In this document: positions 24,247-28,493 of the stretch, in pieces
Layout: every line of letters begins with the position of its first letter
Numbering within the stretch: the stretch's first letter is position 1
DNA from: an uncultured Bacilli bacterium
GTDB taxonomy: Bacteria; Bacillota_I; Bacilli_A; RF39; UBA660
Length of the DNA stretch: 28,493 bases
Direction: 5' to 3'
NCBI GenBank assembly: GCA_934096755.1
Contig: CAKOMU010000008.1
Location: 1-28,493 of the forward strand
The notes under the pieces: generated by a model
The model's input: the letters and a program-made list of their open reading frames with translations, nothing else
Told to the model about the DNA's origin: nothing
The model's database searches: none
Position numbers and translations under genes: made by a program

Positions 24247-25387
24247 CTAATTTTACGCGATTTTTTTTATTCATTTCTATTTTTTCTTGAAAAAATCCCC
24301 AAATTACTTTAAATATGGACATAATTGGTGTTGCTAAAACCATACCAATGATACCAAAGAAATGACCAAATATTAGTAAACCACAAATGATAGTAACTGG
24401 GTGCAAAGACGTAGCTCTACTCATTACCACTGGTTGAAGAATGTAAGACTCAATTAATTGAACAATGACAGCAATGATAAAAACACCTAAACCAATCAAA
24501 GGATTTTGTGTAAGACCTACGATAGTAGCAACCGCTGTTCCCAAATATGGACCAATATATGGTATTAAGTCTGTGATACCACAAAATAAACCAAATAATA
24601 ACGCTGATTTTAAACCAATAATAGAAAATCCCACTGTGTCACACACGAAGACCATACAAGCTACTAACAAGGTCCCATTGACACATTTTCTTACTTCTTT
24701 ACCAATATTTTCGACTAAACTAGCTACTTCAACTTGATGTTTAACAGGAATAACTTTTAATAATAAATTAGTAACATTATCAAAATCAAATAACATGTAT
24801 AAACCAATAACTAAACCAAAGAAAATAGTTCCTATGCCACTGACTAAATCAGACATAACACTAACGATCGTCGTTGGTAAATTTCTAGAAATATTGGTAC
24901 CATATTTAGTAATAGCATCTAGGATATTATCCTTAACTTCATTAATATCAACACCTTCAATATTAATCTTCGCAAAAGTTGTATTGACAAAATCAGTAAT
25001 TTTATTAGTTATATTAGGTAAGGTATTAATGAGTTCATTCAATTCATTATAAATGACTGGAATAAATATACGGAAAAATATTAGTAGAAAGACGATAAAT
25101 ACCACATAAATAATTACCGATGACAATATTCTAGATAATCCTTTTTTAGTTAAACGATCCACTAAAGGAGCAAAAAGCCACGCCACAATAAAGCCAATAA
25201 ATAACGGTGCTAATACATTTAAAACACTTCCTAAAATTTTAAAAATACCTAGTTCTTTTAAAAGAATTATACTGGCTAGTATGGTAGCAATCACTAACAT
25301 GACAAATAATAATTTTAAAATATTTTTACTAAGATGAATAACTTCATTCAATCCTATTTTATCGATTTCATTTTTTTTACGAAACAT
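24236..25387 (-). CDS. AI-2E family transporter (PerM/YtvI-like permease)
   Basis: The 383-residue protein has about eight membrane helices in the usual AI-2E arrangement: two to three at the N-terminus, a soluble middle (about 130-185) and a C-terminal group with LIPYIGPYLGT and ESYILQP. Such permeases export or exchange small solutes; the substrate is not clear and AI-2 transport is not implied. ATG 25387 has GGAGGGATACTT just upstream; a longer frame to 25426 has no ribosome site. It is a single-gene unit. The C-terminus is basic (KKNR). Confidence 0.9.
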   Translation of the reverse strand: MFRKKNEIDKIGLNEVIHLSKNILKLLFVMLVIATILASIILLKELGIFKILGSVLNVLAPLFIGFIVAWLFAPLVDRLTKKGLSRILSSVIIYVVFIVFLLIFFRIFIPVIYNELNELINTLPNITNKITDFVNTTFAKINIEGVDINEVKDNILDAITKYGTNISRNLPTTIVSVMSDLVSGIGTIFFGLVIGLYMLFDFDNVTNLLLKVIPVKHQVEVASLVENIGKEVRKCVNGTLLVACMVFVCDTVGFSIIGLKSALLFGLFCGITDLIPYIGPYLGTAVATIVGLTQNPLIGLGVFIIAVIVQLIESYILQPVVMSRATSLHPVTIICGLLIFGHFFGIIGMVLATPIMSIFKVIWGFFQEKIEMNKKNRVKLVDE

Positions 25388-25448
25388 AAGTATCCCTCCA
25401 CTTATATTATAATACAAAATCTGCAAACAATAAATCTATATATGAAAA

Positions 25449-25470
25449 AAACAACAGTTTTATGTTGTTT
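25449..25470 (-). terminator. Terminator after the unknown gene at 25460-26014
   Basis: On the minus strand AAACAACA-TAAAAC-TGTTGTTT forms a hairpin of 8 pairs, followed by TTTTC. The stop codon lies in the loop. Confidence 0.8.
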
Positions 25471-26014
25471 TATCACGTTTTAATTCTTGAACTGCACTTA
25501 AATTTTTCTCTTTATTACGTAAATCAATTAGATAAATCATAATTTTTCTTAATTGTAAATATTCTAGATTAAACAAAATATCAACAGCTAAATCTAAATT
25601 GTGATTTAAGATTGCAAATTTAAAACTTTCATTTTTCTCTTTTTCACGAACAATACTATTAAATTTTTGAATGATTTTATTAGTATCATTTTTGTTATCC
25701 ATTTTTTCTTCTAAAAATAAATCAATGCGAAAATTATCATAATAACTTTTATCTAAAACAGTAAGCGGATTATGTTTTTGATTATCTTGAATTACTAACT
25801 TTCCTTCAATATATTGAGCACTGATGATATTAGCTCGATTAATCGATTTTTTTATTTCCTCTTTTGTAAAATGCATTGTAAATGAATCGATATCAGCTAA
25901 ACTTTGAGGGCGATATCCACTGGCAATATCTAATTTTGAAATATCTATAAAATTATAATTACCTGGTTGTTTCATAAGAGCTAAAAAATGTTTTTGTTCA
26001 TCAAATTTTTTCAT
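25460..26014 (-). CDS. Hypothetical protein, 184 residues
   Basis: I do not recognise this protein. It has no signal peptide or membrane helix and is rich in Lys, Asp, Ile and Asn. Residues 1-60 are mixed strand and helix (YNFIDISKLDIASGY). Residues 105-180 are predicted by eye as helices with two Leu/Ile-rich stretches (LDLAVDILFNLEYLQLRKI). GGATGTGAT precedes ATG. It has its own promoter (26059-26087) and terminator, so it is a regular single gene. It is likely cytoplasmic. Confidence 0.7.
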   Translation of the reverse strand: MKKFDEQKHFLALMKQPGNYNFIDISKLDIASGYRPQSLADIDSFTMHFTKEEIKKSINRANIISAQYIEGKLVIQDNQKHNPLTVLDKSYYDNFRIDLFLEEKMDNKNDTNKIIQKFNSIVREKEKNESFKFAILNHNLDLAVDILFNLEYLQLRKIMIYLIDLRNKEKNLSAVQELKRDKTT

Positions 26015-26058
26015 TATATCACATCCATTCTTTACTCCACACTTTTAGTGAAGATTTT

Positions 26059-26087
26059 ATTTTACCACAAGTAAAAAGAATGTGCAA
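26059..26087 (-). promoter_or_regulatory. Promoter for the unknown gene
   Basis: On the minus strand TTGCAC (26082-26087), 17 bases, then TAAAAT (26059-26064) preceded by TGG. Confidence 0.45.
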
Positions 26088-26127
26088 TATGCTTTGATGA
26101 CGGTTCTTTAAAAAAACAGTTAATTTA

Positions 26128-27492
26128 TCATTTATTGTATTTATCAATCATTGGCAAATAAATATTTTCTAACGATTTAATTCCAACTTCACTAGTAGCT
26201 TCAGCTCGAAAAGTGATATTAGGTCCGGTATTACTAGCCCGTACCAATACCCATCCATTAGTATAAGTGATACGTACACCGTCGATATCATTAATAGGAT
26301 AATTTTGTTCTTGAGCGTATTTTTTGATTTGCCTTACTACTTCAAACTTAATATTATCAGGACTGGCAATTTTTATTTCTGGTGTAGTATAATACTTAGG
26401 AAAATCTTTTACTAATTTGCTCATTTTTTCACTAGTTTTACTCATAATTTCTAATAATCTTAATGAAGCATAGATCGCAGAGCCACAATCGGCATCACGA
26501 TCACGAAAATAGATATGACCAGAATATTCACCACCAAAAGGGAGGTTATCCTCATGAACCTTATATTGAGTATAAGATGCTCCCGTACGATAACATAAAG
26601 GCTTTCCACCCCAACTAGTAATCACATCTTCTAAAGCCTTAGAACATTTGATATCATACAAGAATGTTTTATTACTGACATTGTTAAACATATCTTTTAT
26701 ACATATCAACATAAAGTATTCAATTGGTAATATTTCTCCAGTTTCTGTTACAACCCCTATTCTATCACCATCGCCATCATAAGCAATTCCAAAATCAGCT
26801 TTATTGACTTTAACAGCTTTTTGTAATTGAACCATATTTTCTTTGACAGATGGATCAGGGTGATGATTAGGAAAATTACCATCAGGTATTTCATTGATAT
26901 AAATCGGCGTACAAAAAGTGTTATCAAATACTTTTCGAATGATATGGGTAGTTGCACCATTACCACAATCGATTACAATTTTTCGTTTATTTTTACCAAA
27001 TTTAAGAGAAAATTTCAAATATTCCAAATACTTATCGGTAATATTTGTATTGGTAATATGGCCTTGGCCATTTAAAAACTGACCATTTTGGGTATATATT
27101 TTGAAATCTTCAATCATTTCACCACGAGCATTAATCATTTTTTCAAAAGAAAATTTGAAACCGTTGTCATCTTTAGGATTATGAGAGGCTGTGACCATGA
27201 TCCCTGGTTTTTGATAAAGATATCGAGCATAATAATTCATCGGTGTAGTCGTAAGACCTAAACTTATAATGTTAATACCGGTAGAGACTAAACCTTTAAT
27301 TAAATTTTGAGTTAGAGAATCGCTAGATAGACGATTATCATGAGACACTATACATGTATCTTCATGGTACTTTTCTTGTAAGTATGATCCATAACTTTGA
27401 CCAATTGTAAAAGCAGTTTGCTCATTAATGGTTGTAGGATATGTCCCCCGAATATCATAAGCTCTAAATATTTCCCAATTAATATTATTCAT
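26128..27492 (-). CDS. Phosphomannomutase/phosphoglucomutase
   Basis: The 454-residue protein is an alpha-D-phosphohexomutase of the ManB/AlgC type. It has the phosphoserine loop TASHNPKDDNG (Ser103), the metal loop DGDGDRIG (239-246), the sugar loop GGEYSGHI (320-327) and the phosphate-binding loop RASNTGPNIT (418-427). It interconverts 6- and 1-phosphates of mannose or glucose, feeding sugar nucleotides. The exact sugar cannot be decided, though GEYSGH fits bifunctional PMM/PGM. AAAGGGATGA precedes the ATG, which lies 14 bases after the purine phosphorylase gene. The two may be linked because phosphorylase releases sugar-1-phosphates (inference). Confidence 0.93.
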   Translation of the reverse strand: MNNINWEIFRAYDIRGTYPTTINEQTAFTIGQSYGSYLQEKYHEDTCIVSHDNRLSSDSLTQNLIKGLVSTGINIISLGLTTTPMNYYARYLYQKPGIMVTASHNPKDDNGFKFSFEKMINARGEMIEDFKIYTQNGQFLNGQGHITNTNITDKYLEYLKFSLKFGKNKRKIVIDCGNGATTHIIRKVFDNTFCTPIYINEIPDGNFPNHHPDPSVKENMVQLQKAVKVNKADFGIAYDGDGDRIGVVTETGEILPIEYFMLICIKDMFNNVSNKTFLYDIKCSKALEDVITSWGGKPLCYRTGASYTQYKVHEDNLPFGGEYSGHIYFRDRDADCGSAIYASLRLLEIMSKTSEKMSKLVKDFPKYYTTPEIKIASPDNIKFEVVRQIKKYAQEQNYPINDIDGVRITYTNGWVLVRASNTGPNITFRAEATSEVGIKSLENIYLPMIDKYNK

Positions 27493-27506
27493 AAATTCAT
27501 CCCTTT

Positions 27507-28244
27507 TTATTTTATTATGGCTTCTAGTGCTAATTTAATCATATTATTTAAACTCGTTTGTCTATCTTCGATTGATAGGACAACGTCACTAAATTTAGAA
27601 TCTACTACCGTAGCGATAGCTGTTGCTTCTTTTCCCAAACTATTAGCAATATGAATTAAACCAAAAGCTTCCATTTCTTCACCTAAGACATTGTACTCTT
27701 TTGGAATACGAGCAAGTACTCGATCATAATCAATGTATGGACCAAAAACATCCATTGTCGTAAGCATTCCCTTGTGTAATTTAGCTTGTAAATTTAGTTC
27801 TTCGGCAGCTTCCATAACTGATTCATTTAATTTAGCACTGGCTGTAACGACATGTTTATCATAATTATTGTAAGTGTAAGCAAAATTGGATTCACTATAA
27901 ACACTTTCACTAAGAATCATATCATTGATATTAGCGGCGGGACTAACTGCCCCACATGTACCAATTCGTATTATTTTGGCTACATTAAAAAAATGGAATA
28001 ATTCAAAAGCATAAATACCCATGCTAGGCATCCCCATGCCACTACCCATGACAGTAACTTTAATGCCTTTATAAGTTCCTGTAAAACCTAACATATTACG
28101 AACACTAGTAACACATTTAGCATCTTCCAAGAAATTTTGAGCAATATATTTGGCCCTTAAAGGATCACCTGGCATTAATACAATACTTGCAATATCTTCT
28201 TTATTTTCAACTTCAATATGAATTGGATTTTCTCCTAAAAACAT
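27507..28244 (-). CDS. deoD: Purine-nucleoside phosphorylase, DeoD type
   Basis: The 245-residue protein has LMPGDPLRAKYIA, GSGMGMPS, RIGTCGAV, TTMDVFG and GEEMEAFG, the motifs of hexameric purine-nucleoside phosphorylase. It splits purine nucleosides with phosphate into base and (deoxy)ribose-1-phosphate. Two GTG codons extend the frame upstream (28253, 28256), but GGTGAATAAA lies ahead of ATG 28244, so that start is preferred. Purine salvage fits a compact, host-dependent genome. It is first in the operon with the hexomutase. Confidence 0.94.
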   Translation of the reverse strand: MFLGENPIHIEVENKEDIASIVLMPGDPLRAKYIAQNFLEDAKCVTSVRNMLGFTGTYKGIKVTVMGSGMGMPSMGIYAFELFHFFNVAKIIRIGTCGAVSPAANINDMILSESVYSESNFAYTYNNYDKHVVTASAKLNESVMEAAEELNLQAKLHKGMLTTMDVFGPYIDYDRVLARIPKEYNVLGEEMEAFGLIHIANSLGKEATAIATVVDSKFSDVVLSIEDRQTSLNNMIKLALEAIIK

Positions 28245-28273
28245 TTTATTCACCACTACTTTCTAACATAGTA

Positions 28274-28302
28274 ATTGTATCAAAAAAAAAACTAGTTGAC
28301 TA
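28274..28302 (-). promoter_or_regulatory. Promoter for the deoD-phosphohexomutase operon
   Basis: On the minus strand TAGTCA (28297-28302), 17 bases, then TACAAT (28274-28279) preceded by TGA. Confidence 0.5.
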
Positions 28303-28304
28303 GT
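28282..28304 (-). terminator. Terminator after the DUF1848-like gene
   Basis: On the minus strand ACTAG-TCAA-CTAGT is followed by a run of nine T. The stop codon lies in the stem. The hairpin is short, but the T-run is long. Confidence 0.6.
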
Positions 28305-28493
28305 CCTTTCTTTCTTTTATGATATCATCATTTTGCAAGCGTCCAATTAATAAAGAAGAATTTGGATCATGGTTAGCAACATTAGTATTAATCAAATCTT
28401 CATCATAATTGGCATAACAGTAACGACATAAATGTTTACAAGAATTAAAAGCCCCAATATCAACCATTTGCACACAATTGCAAGGTCTAGAGC
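28300..28493 (-). CDS. C-terminal end of a DUF1848-type protein, cut by window edge
   Basis: The last 63 codons are visible, ending at TAG 28300-28302. The sequence has CNC, then VDIGAFNSCKHLCRYCYANYD, then HDPNSSLLIGRL. This matches my memory of the end of DUF1848 proteins, with several Cys able to hold an iron-sulphur cluster or zinc. The function of the family is not established; the Cys pattern recalls radical-SAM-type enzymes. The start and most of the gene lie beyond the window. Confidence 0.72.
   Translation of the reverse strand, partial: SRPCNCVQMVDIGAFNSCKHLCRYCYANYDEDLINTNVANHDPNSSLLIGRLQNDDIIKERKD

Noticed and set aside
1..28493. Mycoplasma-type genetic code (TGA as Trp)
   Set aside because: Several well-supported genes end in TGA (14071, 19521, 23483) and Trp is encoded by TGG.
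1..28493. CRISPR arrays, tRNA or rRNA genes, prophage
   Set aside because: No regularly spaced repeats, cloverleaf with CCA-like end, rRNA motifs or phage structural genes were seen in reading both strands.

Overview
The window (about 28.5 kb, very AT-rich) looks like a chromosomal piece of a compact, low-GC Gram-positive bacterium of the Bacilli/Mollicutes-related kind. Evidence: an Ala T-box leader, strong AGGAGG-type ribosome binding sites, ylbJ/ylbL and spoVID/ysxE neighbours as in Bacillus, Obg, RuvA and ComEA/ComEC. TGA is a normal stop codon (for example at 14071 and 23483) and Trp is TGG, so the mycoplasma code is not used. Genes are tightly packed. Several terminator hairpins begin inside the preceding gene and include its stop codon. 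Many promoters carry a TGn extended -10.

Layout. 1-3480: comEC (cut by the window edge), comEA and a YlbL-type PDZ/Lon protease on the minus strand. 3521-4357: a YlbJ-like membrane protein on the plus strand. 4340-6382: three overlapping minus-strand genes for pseudopilin-like proteins. 6477-6656: an unrecognised 59-residue membrane peptide on the plus strand. 6600-10603: obgE, ruvA, a type IV prepilin, a SpoVID-like LysM protein and a YsxE/CotS-like kinase-fold protein on the minus strand. 10720-11358: trmB on the plus strand. 11707-15900: a minus-strand operon of hybrid histidine kinase, Hpt-receiver protein and large secreted adhesin-like protein. The last 200 bases or so of the adhesin gene are about 56% GC and abut an IS21-like repeat cluster. 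15981-17699: acyl-CoA-synthetase-like enzyme. 17803-18835: Xre regulator and methyltransferase on the plus strand. 18847-21685: a three-gene minus-strand operon of nucleotidyltransferase, class I aminoacyl-tRNA-synthetase-like protein and S51 peptidase. 21750-24230: Ala T-box, a P-loop kinase and a short alaS. 24236-25387: AI-2E family permease. 25460-26014: unknown protein. 26128-28244: phosphohexomutase and purine nucleoside phosphorylase. 28300-28493: the end of a DUF1848-type gene.

The DNA-uptake genes and the pseudopilins suggest a competence or type IV pilus apparatus; its ATPase and platform protein are not in this window. One pseudopilin-operon protein shares a Cys-containing extracellular domain with the large adhesin, linking pilus and adhesin biology. 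The two parts most worth follow-up are the phosphorelay-adhesin operon with its compositionally foreign tail, and the nucleotidyltransferase / synthetase-like / S51 peptidase operon, which matches no pathway I know. All calls come from reading the sequence; no database search was run.
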